64,000 bases of DNA from Tetragonia tetragonoides (taxonomy: Eukaryota > Streptophyta > Magnoliopsida > Caryophyllales > Aizoaceae): positions 13,373,501-13,437,500 of the forward strand of contig CM076142.1 of the NCBI GenBank assembly GCA_038025085.1, given 5' to 3'. How positions within the stretch are numbered: the first letter of the stretch is position 1; every line of letters begins with the position of its first letter. Positions 34,479-50,968 of the stretch are shown piece by piece. Position numbers and translations under genes: made by a program. Under the pieces are notes generated by a model. The model made no database searches. It was not told where the DNA came from and saw only the letters and a list, made by a program, of their open reading frames with translations.

Positions 34479-37400
34479 ATGGCGCCTAAGTTTGGGAAAT
34501 CTCCAAGCATGAGAGAGAGAGTTGAAGATACTCTCTCTGCTCATCGTAACGAACTCGTCTCTCTTCTCTCTAGGTTCGTTTTTTGTTCTTAATTGTGGAA
34601 ATTTAGGTTTCGAAATTTTGAGGTTTTGATTTTATTGATGGAAATTGTTGTTTTTTTAAGGTATGTTGCACAAGGAAAAGGACTTTTGCAACCGCATCAT
34701 TTGATTGATGAGCTTGAAAATGTGATCGGTGATGATAAAGGAAAGAAGATTCTTTGTGATGGTCCTTTTAGCGAAGTTCTTCGCTCTGCTCAGGTGATTT
34801 TCTGTTGTTAATTTAATTTATTTTTTTTAGTTTATTTGTGAATTTGAATATTTGTGATCAGCTTCAAAGCTCTGTTTTCAATCTTTGTGGATTATTATTG
34901 TACATGAAATTATGTTATTGTGCAATAATTGTTCGCTAATCATCAATTTTGTTTTACTTTTCCTTTGTTTTTGAGTAATTATGGAGTAATACTATGTTCT
35001 TTGATGAAGTTCAAAGGTGTTGTGTAAAAGCATTTTATGGTAAGACAATTCAAAAGAAACTATTTATTCAAAATATAACAACTTTTTTTTTTGGTGGAAC
35101 AAAATATAACAACTTTTTGATACCTTTTAGTATAAAAGTAACATATTTAGTTCATAATGTAACAGTCGTTTTACAGCGAGACCATCTTATATGAGTTTTT
35201 GTGGTTGTTTGATGGTTTTGCATATAGTTGAGGTGGTTTAATAACAGTTAATAATAAACTCTACAAAAGTGAACCAGTAAATGCAAGTACTATAGTAGGG
35301 ACTTTTATTTTGTGTATTTCCTAGTTGTTAAATTGGAATTGAACCCTAAGCTTGATAGTGTGGGGACTATACTCCAAACCAGTGGAGCAATATTGGTTCC
35401 TTGGAGGGGACTATATTTGAAAGTTACGAAGTTTTGCAATAACTTACATCAAAATTGGAAGGCAACACAATTTGATGTTTTCTTAAATAAATGACACTAA
35501 TTATAAAAGAGAGGCAGCAGGAGGAGGAATTTACAAAGGAATCGTCAACTAGCATGCAATACATGGAGTAGAAAGTTACACACTTCTTTGGAACAAAAGG
35601 GATCACCAATTGCACATGTAGAACTTCACCTCATTAGTTGTAGCGTGATTTTCTTTTCTTTCTTTTTTTTTCGGTGTGAATTACAGTGTAGTTGTCTAAA
35701 TAAACATTTGGTTAACATAAGGTGCAATTTCGTAAAACTTCTAAATTGTATAAAAAGAAAAATAAATAAAGGCGAGCTTTTGTTGGTGAAGCCTATTGTT
35801 TATGATGGACAAACGGATGTAAAATAAGCTTTTTTTTTATTGAGGTGATTAGATTACAGGTTAAAGATACTCCAAGTACTACTATGTTTTATCAATTTGA
35901 ACCCTAGTTTGAAATAATTTTGGAATCAGGGAATTTGAGAAATGAATTGATTTTCAGTTGAAGATGAATTATTTCTTATAAAATAGTATTTTTCACTGTT
36001 TTTTTATTTTTCCAGTCTAAGCTACCATTTAAATTACAGTATTTATATTCAGTAGTAACTTGTATGCCTGAAAAATCACATAAAAACAAAGTTGATTACT
36101 TATTGTTGATGATCACACACTTAGCGGAGTAATCTCCTAGAGTGAAAAACTTGTATATAAGTCTCTCCCAATCTGTTGTGCTAGCTAGCTAGTAGTAGAA
36201 GTCACTCTTTGTGGTCACTGTTTTCCTTTTTCTGGCAAGGTTGTTTTCATTTTATAGCTTGAGAAGCACATGTAAAAGTGTCATCTATATGATCCATTTT
36301 ATATTCAGATTACATTGTTTCTCCTCATTATTGAATTTGGTTGTTTTGGGATTTGTTTGTGATAGGAAGCGATTGTTGTTCCTCCATTTGTTGCTATAGC
36401 AGTTCGTCCGAGACCTGGAGTTTGGGAATTCGTTCGTGTTAATGTCTACGAACTTAATGTGGAGCAGTTAACTGTATCTGAGTATCTCCACTTCAAGGAA
36501 GAACTTGTAGATGGAAAGTGAGCAGTTTGTTATGGAATCTATTGTGCTTTGTTGCAAAGTTCAACAGTTCATTTCATTTTTTCCTTTGTAATTCACTTTG
36601 CTTTTTCTTTTTCTTTTTTGGGGTCAAATAGGACTGATGACCACTATGTTCTTGAGCTTGATTTCGAGCCTTTTACTGAATCAGTACCTCGCCCAACACG
36701 GTCATCATCAATTGGTAATGGGGTTCAGTTCCTTAATCGACACCTATCATCCATCATGTTCCGCAACAAAGATTGTTTGGAGCCATTACTAAATTTCCTT
36801 CGAGTGCACGGGCACAAAGGAGTTGTAAGTTTTCTTTTATTGTCCACTGTGTTGAGAATAAAAAAAATTGAAGCATGAAATTTGAGGGAAGAAAGGCAAG
36901 TAACTGTGTGCTTGGTATCAGGATGAATGAGGTAACTTGCAGTTGCATTGTGCAGGCCATGATGTTGAACGATCGCATACAGAATATTTCCCGTCTTCAA
37001 TCTGCACTCTCCAAAGCGGAGGATTACTTAACCAAGCAACCACCAGATACACCTTACTCCGACTTTGAATATGTGTATGCTTATATGTAGTATTATAAAT
37101 ACATGCATATTGTCTTCTGGTTGACATGTCTTCCTTCTCACCATCGCATGTAGGTGAGGAGTGAATTTTACCGCACACTGCACAGTAGGAGTTGATTGAC
37201 TGACTAATGCAACTTGCTTTTTTTTGTGTGTCTGAAGGCTTCAAGGGATGGGATTTGAAAAAGGTTGGGGTGATACTGCAGAAAGAGTGCTGAATATGAT
37301 GCATCAACTTCTAGACATCCTTCAGGCACCTGATCCCTCTACACTGGAGACATTTCTTGGGCGAATTCCTATGGTGTTTAATGTTGTTATTCTATCTGTG

Positions 37401-40400
37401 CATGGATATTTTGGCCAGGCAAATGTGCTGGGTTTGCCTGACACTGGTGGCCAGGTATGATGCTTTAGTTCTTCTTAAGGCCTATGTCATGCTTTCTAGC
37501 AAAAAAACTAGGCCTATTCCAACCATTTTGAATTCTATAGTATGCTTATGATTGGGTAAAATTTGATTTTCATTATGTCGAGGGTGGAAATGACTGCACT
37601 CTTATCTCTTCTCTTGATAAACATCTTTGCACTGCATGAAAATGATGCTACCTCCTCTGCTCTTGGTTTTTTCCTTGTGGTGTAGATAGTTTATATACTC
37701 GACCAAGTGCGATCTTTGGAGCATGAAATGCTTGAACGGATACAAAAGCAAGGGCTTGATGTGACTCCCAGAATTCTTATCGTGAGGAACTTTCTGGCTT
37801 TGCTCCAGCTAATATTGCTACTAATCGTTGATTGGATAACTTTATTGACAGTGTTGTAGTAAATAACTTTTATTTGCTTTTGTAGGTGAGTCGACTGATT
37901 CCGGATGCTAAAGGGACTACATGCAACCAGAGATTGGAAAGAGTCAGTGGAACTGAACATGCTCATATACTGAGGGTCCCTTTTCGATCAGAGAAAGGGG
38001 TTCTTCGTAAATGGATATCTAGATTTGATGTGTGGCCTTATTTAGAAACCTTTACTGAGGTAATATCTACATATGAACGTCAATGTACTCATCTTATCAC
38101 TTAACACAATTGTTCTATAAACGGTTGGTGGACCTGCAACTATCTTTTCATTAATTGGAGTTTTTAGTTGTGGGCGCGATTGGGTTTCTTAAATTGAGGG
38201 GTAGTTGGGCTACATTCATTTTTCTCAATTCTACTTCATTAATTCATGACTATTGCCACGGAACGAGCAAAGATTTCCTTTGTGGCGCTCAACTTCTTTT
38301 AAGGGCGGGGATATGGTCAGCCTATCACATATGCGCAACAAGCCATGAGAGTCGCCTCATATGGTATTGGTTGCACCCTTGCTGGGGGAAAATGTCAACA
38401 CGACACTATACTATGAATGATGTTCCTGTATCTTACAATACAGAATTTCAATTTGGACTATTTGAAAAGGTCAACATCCTCCTGATAGGATTTTGTGACT
38501 AAAAACAGCTCCATCAAAAGTAACATTAGTATTGTATAATATCCAGCAGTTGCAGAACTCCACAAAAGAACTTTTTGTATTGATGAGTTGCAATTAATGG
38601 CAATGTTCAACATTGCGTCAATAGATGCCTGCATAATGTGAATATGTCCAGGTTATGAGATGGATATTTTTCTTCAGTTTCTTTTGCTTAGCATTGTTGC
38701 AAGTCTAAATTTGTTTATCTGAAAAATGATATGCTGAGTATGTGCCGTTGTCAGGATGCAGCAGGTGAAATTATCGGGGAGTTGCAGGGTCGCCCAGATC
38801 TTATTATTGGGAACTACAGTGATGGGAATCTTGTTGCTTCTTTATTGTCCCACAAAATGGGTGTAACTCAGGTTTTAACTCTTTCTCTTTGGTTTCTCTA
38901 TTGTTTTCTTCTTTGGGGATTGGTGGATTCATTCTTTTTAAGTCATGCGAGCATAAAATAAGTGAATATCTCTAAACAAGTACTCCTACAAAGGTCAAAT
39001 AATAAGATGAATATGACTCCCATGTCCCAACATGACTGTCTGAAATCATTGTCTGGATTGGCTTCTTTGATATCTAACAACCCTTTATCACCTATGTGAA
39101 CAAAGTATCAATCATGCTATAAAGAAAATGGGGTGATGTCGCATAGATTTAAAAAAGAATGGAAAAATGACAGTAGATGGCAAAGCCGCCGATGGTAGAC
39201 CCAAGAAGGATCACTGAGGAGGATAGGGGGATAGGGTTTCTTGAGAGGAGGTCTGGAGGTAAGAGTATGGTTTCTGTTTTCTTTCCTTTAAAGATTCTTC
39301 GGAGTGATTTTTGTGATGCTCATGTTGATGTGATATCGATAATTTACAAGTGGAGCTCACTGATATTTTTGTATGTGTAGTGCACTATTGCTCATGCGTT
39401 GGAGAAGACAAAGTACCCAGATTCTGATATATATTGGAAACAATTTGATGATAAATACCATTTCTCATGTCAGTTTTCAGCTGATGTGATGGCCATGAAT
39501 CAATCAGATTTCATTATTACAAGCACTTACCAAGAGATCGCAGGAACGTAAGTATAAACATTGCAATGTTTTAGTGGTGATAATAACCAGATGAATCTGT
39601 TTGATGGTTTTCAAGATACGATGACTAAGAAGCTTAGTGTATGTAATACTTTAAATTTACCTAAAGTATAGACATTGATTAAGAAAAAATGAGTGCAATT
39701 AGTGTTTGAAAAACGAGTCGCCATTAAATTCAGTTCAACTGCTTCTACGCTATTTGGATTTAGAAATTAGTCAGTCAAATTTTAGTTCGGTAGATTGGTA
39801 TCACAAGATCTCTGCAAAAAAAAAAGATGAATAAGCTGAGCTCCAGATGTGTCGCTAAAACTTGAAGAACTTAAGAAGTATGGTGGGTTGCGTGTCTTTG
39901 AGGAAAAGATATTAAGAGCTGTTTGGGATTTCAGATAATAAAGTTTTTTGAGTACATTTTATATGCAGAAGTATATATGGAGTAATTTTCAAGTTTTGTA
40001 TGTCAATCTCTGACAGTACGCAAATCATATCTGATTACTTCATCCCAAAATTGATGTGTCACTGTCTAGTTTTAAGATGTCCGAAGTAGATACTCGCTTT
40101 GCTCTTGTAGTATTGTTCTTAACTTTCCTCTGCTGCACTTGTTCAAAACAATCCTTTATAATACGGACTAGAAGTGAGTAGGAAGCATTGTTTGTAATAT
40201 TGTGCTGATTTTGGTGCTTGGTTAATGTCAAGGAAAATTTTCCTATTCTGCTGGTTTCGCAAGTCTTTTTTTTTTCTGGCTCTTAGAGCATTTCCAATGC
40301 TACAAAGCTTGAAAGAGTTTTTATCTTTGACACATCATTAAATTTAAAACCTCATTTATTCGTACCTCTATATTGTAACGCTACTAACCTCTAAGAGGTT

Positions 40401-42329
40401 TTTTGTATGTGACACATCATAGCTTATAAACCAGGTTTGTCTAGACAAATCGGTTTGTACAAACCTGAGGTTTATAGGTTTATCACTATGGGAAATAGGT
40501 TTTTTATAAAAGGTTTTTCCCCCACAAACCTCCCATAAAAACCTTGCATTGGAGATGCTCTTATAAAGTGTTCAGCCATCCTTGTTTCTGTGTGTTAGTT
40601 CTTGGATTCTTCAAGATCTTGCTTTTTGCTTTCAGGAAGAATACTGTTGGCCAATATGAGAGCCATACATCCTTCACTTTGCCAGGGCTCTATCGAGTGG
40701 TTCATGGCATTGATGTTTTTGATCCGAAGTTCAACATTGTCTCACCTGGGGCAGACATGTCCATCTATTTCCCACACACTGAGAAGGAAAGGCGGCTCAC
40801 TTCACTTCATGGATGTATTGAGAAGCTCTTATTTGATCCTGAGCAGAATGAAGAACACATGTAATCTTTCACTTCACTTCAGTGATATACTTTATTCTCA
40901 AGGATTCTGTCATTTGTTTTTTAGAAAAAGCTATGCTGCCTGTGTTCATGTCTTTCAAAATAAACACGGCATTATATTGTCAGGCAACGATGCAGATACA
41001 TTTTTTTTTTGGGGGGGGGGGTTATGACATATAAAGAAGTTTATTCTCTATGTCATGGTGTTACTTCATATTATGTGGACTAAAGTTTGGCATATGATAT
41101 GCTCTCCTCTTTAAGTGTTAACGGTAAAAGGTAGTTATTTAATCTATGTGCATTCTATATCTGCAGTGGTATACTGGATGATACTTCAAAGCCCATGATA
41201 TTTTCCATGGCAAGGCTAGACCACGTGAAGAACATAACTGGGTTGGTAGAGTGCTATGGAAAGAATGCTAAATTAAGGGAGCTTGCAAACCTCGTTGTGG
41301 TTGCTGGGTACAATGATGTAAAGAAGTCCAATGATAGGGAGGAGATAGCAGAAATTGAAAAAATGCATGATCTCATCAACAAGTACGAGCTAAAAGGACA
41401 GTTCCGATGGATAGCTGCTCAAACAAATCGAGCACAAAATGGTGAACTCTACCGTTATATTGCTGACACAAGAGGTATTTTTGTGCAGGTAAGCTCTGCT
41501 TGTAAGTTGTAACCATGTGATTTGACTTTGAATCCAATTTTCTGCTGAACTACATGTTATTTACTATTGCAGCCTGCATTTTATGAAGCTTTTGGGCTTA
41601 CAGTTGTTGAGGCCATGACCTGTGGCCTTCCTACATTTGCCACATGCAATGGTGGTCCAGCTGAGATTATAGAGGACGGTGTTTCAGGATATCATATTGA
41701 TCCTTATCACCCTGGTCAGGCAGCTACCAGGATGGCTGATTTCTTTGAACGATGCAGGGAGGAACCAAGTTACTGGGATAAAATCTCTTCAGGAGGACTG
41801 CAAAGGATCAATGAAAGGTTGTCTCTGTAGATGAATTTTTGGAATTTGCAGTACCAGGGCTTTTTCACTCAAGGCACTTCTCTTCCATTGCAGGTATACC
41901 TGGCAGAAATATTCTGAAAGGTTGATGACGCTGGCGGGGGTCTATGGTTTCTGGAAATACGTCTCCAAACTTGAAAGGAGAGAGACTCGACGTTATCTTG
42001 AAATGTTCTACATTCTAAAGTTCCGGGATCTGGTGAGTTGACTAAGCCTGTTCTACGCAGACATGCCTAGCTTATCCATATCCTTTTCCTCTCATCTTCT
42101 TAGAACTAACTTCTCTTAGCCTGTGCTTGTGTGCAACTCATGCGTGCGTGTGTTTGTGTGTGTGAGAAAGAAATCTCAATTCTCGAGGCATAAAAGCATG
42201 AAACTTCACAAATTTTCAGCTGCATCTAAGGGCAATCTTCATATTTTCTTTCAGGCCAAATCTGTTCCGCTGGCATCAGACGAGGAGCCTTCAGACACAG
42301 AAGGAGTTGCATTGTTCCGTGGACCATGA
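34479..42329 (+). CDS. SUS: sucrose synthase (EC 2.4.1.13), SUS2/SUS3-like
   Basis: Fifteen coding exons: 34479-34573, 34661-34793, 36366-36517, 36632-36824, 36956-37074, 37238-37454, 37686-37781, 37886-38059, 38755-38871, 39381-39547, 40636-40860, 41167-41488, 41573-41817, 41894-42032, 42255-42329. They sum to 2469 nt (822 aa, stop TGA); every junction keeps phase. The enzyme reversibly converts sucrose plus UDP to UDP-glucose plus fructose in the cytosol, feeding wall and starch synthesis. N-terminal region: KSPSMRERV has a Lys at -3 of Ser10, comparable with the known N-terminal phosphosite region. The GT-B core shows [17 protein letters not shown], the RLDHVKN loop (UDP/phosphate contacts) and [20 protein letters not shown] (E-X7-E). 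The C-terminus ends DEEPSDTEG. Wording around [18 protein letters not shown] resembles the SUS2/3 clade. Intron 10 carries a MITE. Confidence 0.96.
40286..40560. mobile_element. MITE in SUS intron 10 (TTA target)
   Basis: 275 bp with ends GAGCATTTCCAATGCTA and (inverse) GAGCATCTCCAATGCAA, flanked by TTA (40283-40285, 40561-40563). The termini and target fit the Tourist/PIF-Harbinger group. It ends only 75 bp before exon 11. Confidence 0.88.
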
Positions 42330-44094
42330 GCAGCTCGGTGCACCATGCTTACTCTCCTTAGTCCTTATTATGAGAAGTGTTTAAACCACATGCTATCAAG
42401 GAAGCAATAAGTGTTCCCTACACAAGGTTCCACCCCGTTAGCATTTTCGTTTACTGTTATCTTCTTCTGTTTGTTTTTTGGTGTGAAGTATCTCCTAGGT
42501 CGAATTAAAAATACAAACATAAAGAAATTGTACTCATAAACCTGGGGTTCCTTCTTTAGATATTGCCCTGAGTACAACTTTCAGTGTCATCTGCTGTAAA
42601 GTCTAGTAACTGACTATAAACTATGAAGGTTTGCGTGTATATATGTAAATGTATGCCTGATTGCTCCTAGGAGCAGTGGCTATTGTAAAGAGAAATGATA
42701 CTGGGTTTTTACTTGAACCCTGAATTGCATGTGTCGTCGCACGAACCACCCTGGTTCTCTTGCTAGTTGCTCCGACTAGTTTTGCATTCGGCGCAGTACA
42801 AAACCCCTTGCGGGTACTGAAAGGCGGGCCAAATGCATGTAACGACATGGGTTGTCCATTTTGGGCTTTGTGGAACCTTTAGCCCATTTCATGGAAATAT
42901 TCTTTTTTGATCAACAATAAATATCCCAGTTTGGTTTATCAACAATAAATATCCTAAGTAGGATGATATGTAAAATGACAAGTTGCCCCGTTCATATTAT
43001 CATATTTTTAAAAATTTTGAATAGCAAGAAAGTTTCCAACTTTGTTGGGGATGAGACTTAAACTTAAATCATTATTGGAATAAGTTGGGATGCATTATTG
43101 AGCTATCCATCCCAAGACTCCAGGTCGCAACCCATATGAAATACTCTCTGTTCCAAACAAATATTTAAAGTGTGTTTTTTGCACCGTATTTAATGCAAGG
43201 GGAAAAATGTTGGTAGTTTTATCTATAACCTTGGTCAAAATTTAATTCCCAACTTGTGTCCTAGGGGCATATGGGTTTCCTTTTCTCTCTCCTACCCGGC
43301 ATACAACAACGTGTGAAATATACACTCGGGCATAGGGATCAAAGGTGAAGTTAGAAAAATCAATCCAGTTTAGTTCAATTAATTTTATCCAAGTAAGAAG
43401 AACAGAGGCTAATTTTAGTTGGCGAAAATGTCCAATTTTCTTAATAGGAAACACTTGCCATTCCAATATTTTCAATTGTGTTACTACCATTTTCCACTAT
43501 CACTATACACTTTAAAATGATTTCCAATGCAAACAGTAACCAAATCTCTTCTGATTCCATTAAAGTAAAGACCACTTTCTTTTCTGAGGGTAAGTCAAGT
43601 ACCAATAATTTGCCAAAGATGTATATATTTTAATAGCGTAAAAAGACTGAAAACTTCCCCAAAAAAAAATTAGAGTGAAAACTAAAGTAAAGAAATAAAA
43701 GAGCAAACAATAGTTTAACAAGGACAATCAACGTAAATCTCTTTACTAATGGAGTATCAACACAAAGAACAATAAAGCGAAAAAAGAAAAAGAAAATAGA
43801 GACAAAAGTAGCAACAATAATTCCTAAAGTAAAAGTACACATTGATTACACTACACCAGCAAAAAGGGAAGAGGGTCGGGGAATGTCGTCCGGTCTCTTT
43901 ACATTTAACAATTGTTTTTTGTTTAGCAGTGTTTTAGTTATCCATCAAGTTTCCCGCCATAATAACAGAACTGTAGAATTGTAGAAGTATCCAAGTAGGG
44001 CCCATGGTCTAAAATAAAGATTCTGTTTTAATTTAAATTTATTTTTTTAACAGCAAATTTTAATCTTTTTCATTTATTATACCTTAACAAATTA
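42330..44094. other. SUS 3' flank and spacer
   Basis: The SUS 3' UTR and polyadenylation site must lie in the first few hundred bases, but I cannot place them. A lone Stowaway-like start (about 43140, ATACTCTCTGTTCC) and a duplicated 'atcaacaataaatatcc' (42911-42955) are the only structure seen. Confidence 0.45.
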
Positions 44095-44620
44095 GTGAAA
44101 ATTAGGGCAAAATCTTTATCAATCCGTAAAAATAAGTGGTAACACCTTATTGAATCAGTGGTTACTGAAAATCAGGGCAGAACCCACCAATTAGAGCTGG
44201 AAAAAATTGACCCGACTCGGTGATCGATCCGAACCGAAACCGACCTAAAAAGGTTCAGACCCAAAATGACCCAACACTTTTTGTCCCGAGATCGAAATGA
44301 CCCGACCTGAACCCGAAAGCTGTGAGACAACATTTGTCAAATTCGTTGGATAACCCGAAACCGAACCTGTATTTGACCCGATGTATTCAACCCGTATTTG
44401 ACCGACCCGTATTTAACCCGACCCGAACTTGTCCGACCCATTTGTCAAGTCTACCCACATTCCTACTTACAAAGTTAGTGACAGGACCTTACTGAATTAG
44501 TGAGAATCAGTGCGAGGATATTGCCGAATCTGCAAAAAATAAGCGATAGGACCTTACCTAATAAGTGAAAATCAGTGCAACACCTTATCAATTAGTGAAA
44601 ATCAGTGGGAATAAATAAAA
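44095..44620. repeat. degenerate 33-bp tandem array, site 2 (inverted), interrupted
   Basis: Units read GAATCAGTGAGAATCAGTG-type, the reverse complement of arrays 1 and 3. Array halves 44095-44180 and 44465-44620 are separated by an inserted hAT-like element. Confidence 0.7.
44192..44453. mobile_element. hAT-like MITE with GACCCGA repeats
   Basis: 262 bp beginning TAGAGCTGGAAA and ending with the inverse of TAGACTTGACAA; the interior is rich in 'gacccgac'. Near-identical ACCCACCA / ACCCACAT occur at the left and right borders, suggesting a decayed 8-bp target duplication. A similar 'gacccaa' block occurs at about 57590-57720. Confidence 0.5.
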
Positions 44621-45469
44621 TAAAAAAAAAACATCCTAAATCTTATGTAAAATCAAATCATAATAAAATGGGTCAGTATTTAAAAATATAAGGTCCACGT
44701 TTTATCCTTCTAATAAAATTACCTCTTTTTCAGGGAAAAAAAAAAGAAAAGAAAAGTTCTAGTCTACAAAAGTTACGAAAAGAATAAAAGATCCTTATAT
44801 AGCAGTTTTTGTGTTTTTTTAATCCTCTTTCAATTAATTTTTTATTTTTTAACCCTGTTATAATTTTCTACCCTATCCATGAGATGAGGTGTCAGGCCTA
44901 GTTTTTTGTCTGACATGTCCTGGCTAAAACCTGCAGACACTATCAATTGACCAATTGGGCACATTAACAGCTTTTTTTATATTACTGAATCCTTCTTTTA
45001 TGATATGATATGACCCTTCTCTCATTTTTCTCTCTCATGACAGTTTCCTCATCACATGTTCATCCCCTGCCCCGTGCTTCATTAGTCTGTACTCTCTTCC
45101 ATCAAGGCTCAATTGGTCAAAAAATTATTCTTTCACTTTCACCAATGGTAAATTTGCTGACCCCTTAGGTGGCCCCACAACCTTTTTGTTCAATTTTTTT
45201 TTTCTTCATCCTTTTGGTCTGCCAAATACTAATGGCATTGGAGGCTTTGCGCACATTAGGTTAATGTGAACATTTTACATATTGATTGTTGGGAGTATCA
45301 AATTTTCTATTTTTCAGATGGTATGAATGGTTGACATTGAGAGTGTTCTTTTTTAAACTTATATTAGAATCGGTCGCTATATTAAGTTTGTCCAATGAAA
45401 AAAATACAGTTTATATATAAAATATTCTAAGGGCTTTAAATAGATTGGTGGATTCGCGAGTGTTTTATG

Positions 45470-45790
45470 AACAGACTTTGTTAAAACTTAATTAAAGCTT
45501 GTCGATATTGAACGAGTACCAATTCCATAGTCGTTTAATAAACAAGTCAACTACGAGCACCCCCTGGCCTACTCTGCTTGACTGCTTGTTTAGTATTTCA
45601 ATGAGTTATAATAACTTCAAAGCAATGCACTCGAGAGTGACTCATGAACATATTTAGACAAAACTCACTCCACAAAATACGAGTTGAGCACGAGCAAGAA
45701 CACCAATATGATGCTTGTTCAATAAACAAAACAAGTATGATTGTATGAACACTTCAATACTTGGTTCAACTCGACTCGTTTGCACCCGTA
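45470..45790. repeat. dispersed repeat related to the 20498-20833 hAT-like element
   Basis: Shares 'actcgttt', 'gcacgag' and 'ctcgagagtg' motifs and ends ACTCGTTTGCACCC, the inverse of that element's start. The left boundary is unclear. Confidence 0.4.
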
Positions 45791-45929
45791 GATATTCTAT
45801 TTCAGATAAGCAATTCGGTCAATCTTGAACAAAGACGAGCGGGTTGTCAATGGCTCTCTCCAATCAAACTATTCAAGAAGTGAGTTAGACATTCACACAA
45901 CTACGAAGGTGAGCCAGCGTCCTTCATTA

Positions 45930-46368
45930 CGGCCTTGTTTGGTTCAACTAAGATCAACTTTCTTAAGCAAGTTGTGGTTCCTTGGAACTAAATTCCCTTG
46001 CTTTTTTCTAGGAAGTTGAAATATCAGCGTTTGGTTTATTAAATTGTGGCAAGAAAGAAGTAAGCAATTAAAAGACTGACAAAAACAATTATCAAACATG
46101 CCAAGGCATATAATCAGCTCTTACAACAACTAGAAAATAAACTTTATAATTAAATTGTGATTTTTGGGTGGGTAAGCAAAGGAAGTTGACCTGACCTAGG
46201 GACCCCTAGGTCAGCAACTTCCTGTACGACACTGTTTATTAGTATTTGCAATGTAAGTTTAACTTTCTTCCCAACTTTTTGATTCTTCCAAACCAAACAC
46301 GGGAAGTTCATCACTTTCTCGGATCTCCTATTTCCCATGGTTCACTTACGGTGAAACAAACAAGGCTG
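45930..46368. mobile_element. TIR element, Tourist-like ends
   Basis: About 439 bp with CGGCCTTGTTTGGTTCA on the left and the inverse of TGAAACAAACAAGGCTG on the right. Sub-terminal 'aacttccc / gggaagtt' and 'gttgacctgacctaggg / acccctaggtc' are also mirrored. Target duplication not clear. Confidence 0.6.
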
Positions 46369-47326
46369 TATATGTAAGCAATAGTCCTCCAAGCAATGAA
46401 ATGATATTCTAAGTAACCCTTTTTTGGATTGGATGAAATCATAATAAGCATTAGCACTTCAAGTAATTATGTTCCCCCAGATTATGAGACATTGTTTAGC
46501 TTATTTTACTATTAAGATTTAAAAGAAAGGTATATACCCGTAGCCCGTAGGGCAAAAAGTACTCTTCTCTTCTGATCAATGGATAGAGTTTGTTAAGAGG
46601 TTATTAAATCTTAACGGTATCTTCTACAAAGGGGCATCTCCAACAATATAAGTGATATTTACTGTCTATCTATCTTCTCGTTTAAAGCAAAAACAGCAAA
46701 TGAAAATGGAGGGAAAGAAAAGAAGTTCCTTTTCTAAAATCACTACCAAACACATACCAAGTTCCAAAGAAGACTTACACAATCTTATAACATGGGGGTG
46801 AAATAAGATATCAACTATACCACCAAAATATTACTGCCCAATTTGCTCATTTCACATAAGTGTCCATATGTCATTACAAATTTCGAATATTATAAACTTA
46901 CATTTCAGAAAACACCATTTGCGGCCTAAAATCAGCAAAAGATAACTTCATAAACATAGCCTACAACTCTTAATATAAGCTTAACTATATAATAACAGTA
47001 ATATAATAACCCGCGTAATTCGTTAACGGGACCTATGATAATACTATAATAATATAGTCTTAGTAGAAGAAAAAGCAGAACCTCTCTTGGTGTTGTATTT
47101 TTTTTTTTTTTGTATACCCTTGATAACTTAACCCTTTTTCTCAAAAGACCAAGGGGCTCCAGCTTCATGCCTCGATCACTCTAACCCACTAATTACACTT
47201 CCAGAGGGAGAGAATAATAATAATATTAAGACTCAATAAAAACTAAAAATGACCCATTTAAAAAAACAAGGGACACCCAGCATTGCAATAACAGAAATGC
47301 CCTTAAAATTAAGGGATACCCTTGTC

Positions 47327-50400
<3,074 letters not shown>

Positions 50401-50858
50401 GTGGGGGAGAAAAGGGAAAAAAAGGGAAAATGTTTTTCTGCTCTGTAATAACGCCCTGCTTTGGGAGAGGTGTATTGTTTTTATTTATTTATTTATTTTT
50501 GTTCATCAATAACTTTTTCCAATGGTGTTTTTGTGGCTTTTTGGTTCTAAATTCTAATGAGAGTAATTGTGGTAATTAATTTTGTTTCTTTCAATGGAGG
50601 TATGAAAGGAGGAGTGTACTAGTTACATATTAATGATTTGTTCTAGGTCAGTATGCCATGCTCTTTGAATGTGTATTGTCAATTTCATGCCATGGTGCTC
50701 CACATTTTTGTTTTGGATAACAATTTTTTGATAGATCCAAGTTATCCAAGAATCGAACCAAACAAACATAAAATGACTTTTTTTTCCTTTTTCCCTCCAC
50801 ATTTATCTATAGAGTACATATAAAATCATGAAAACAAATTACAGTAATCTTCTAAGAT

Positions 50859-50968
50859 GGGTGTTAAGAGCACACTCAAAAAAAAAGATGGGTTAAGAGT
50901 ATGTTTTTCTTGTGGGTGTTAAGAGCACACTCAAAAAAAAAGATGGGTTAAGAGTATGTTTTTCTTGA
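50859..50968. repeat. perfect 55-bp tandem duplication
   Basis: Two consecutive copies starting GGGTGTTAAGAGCACACTC, identical including a 9-A run except for the last base. A very recent event in gene-free DNA. Confidence 0.92.

Noticed and set aside
36725..37307. antisense open frames over SUS exons 4-6
   Set aside because: They are shadows of coding exons of the well-supported plus-strand gene.
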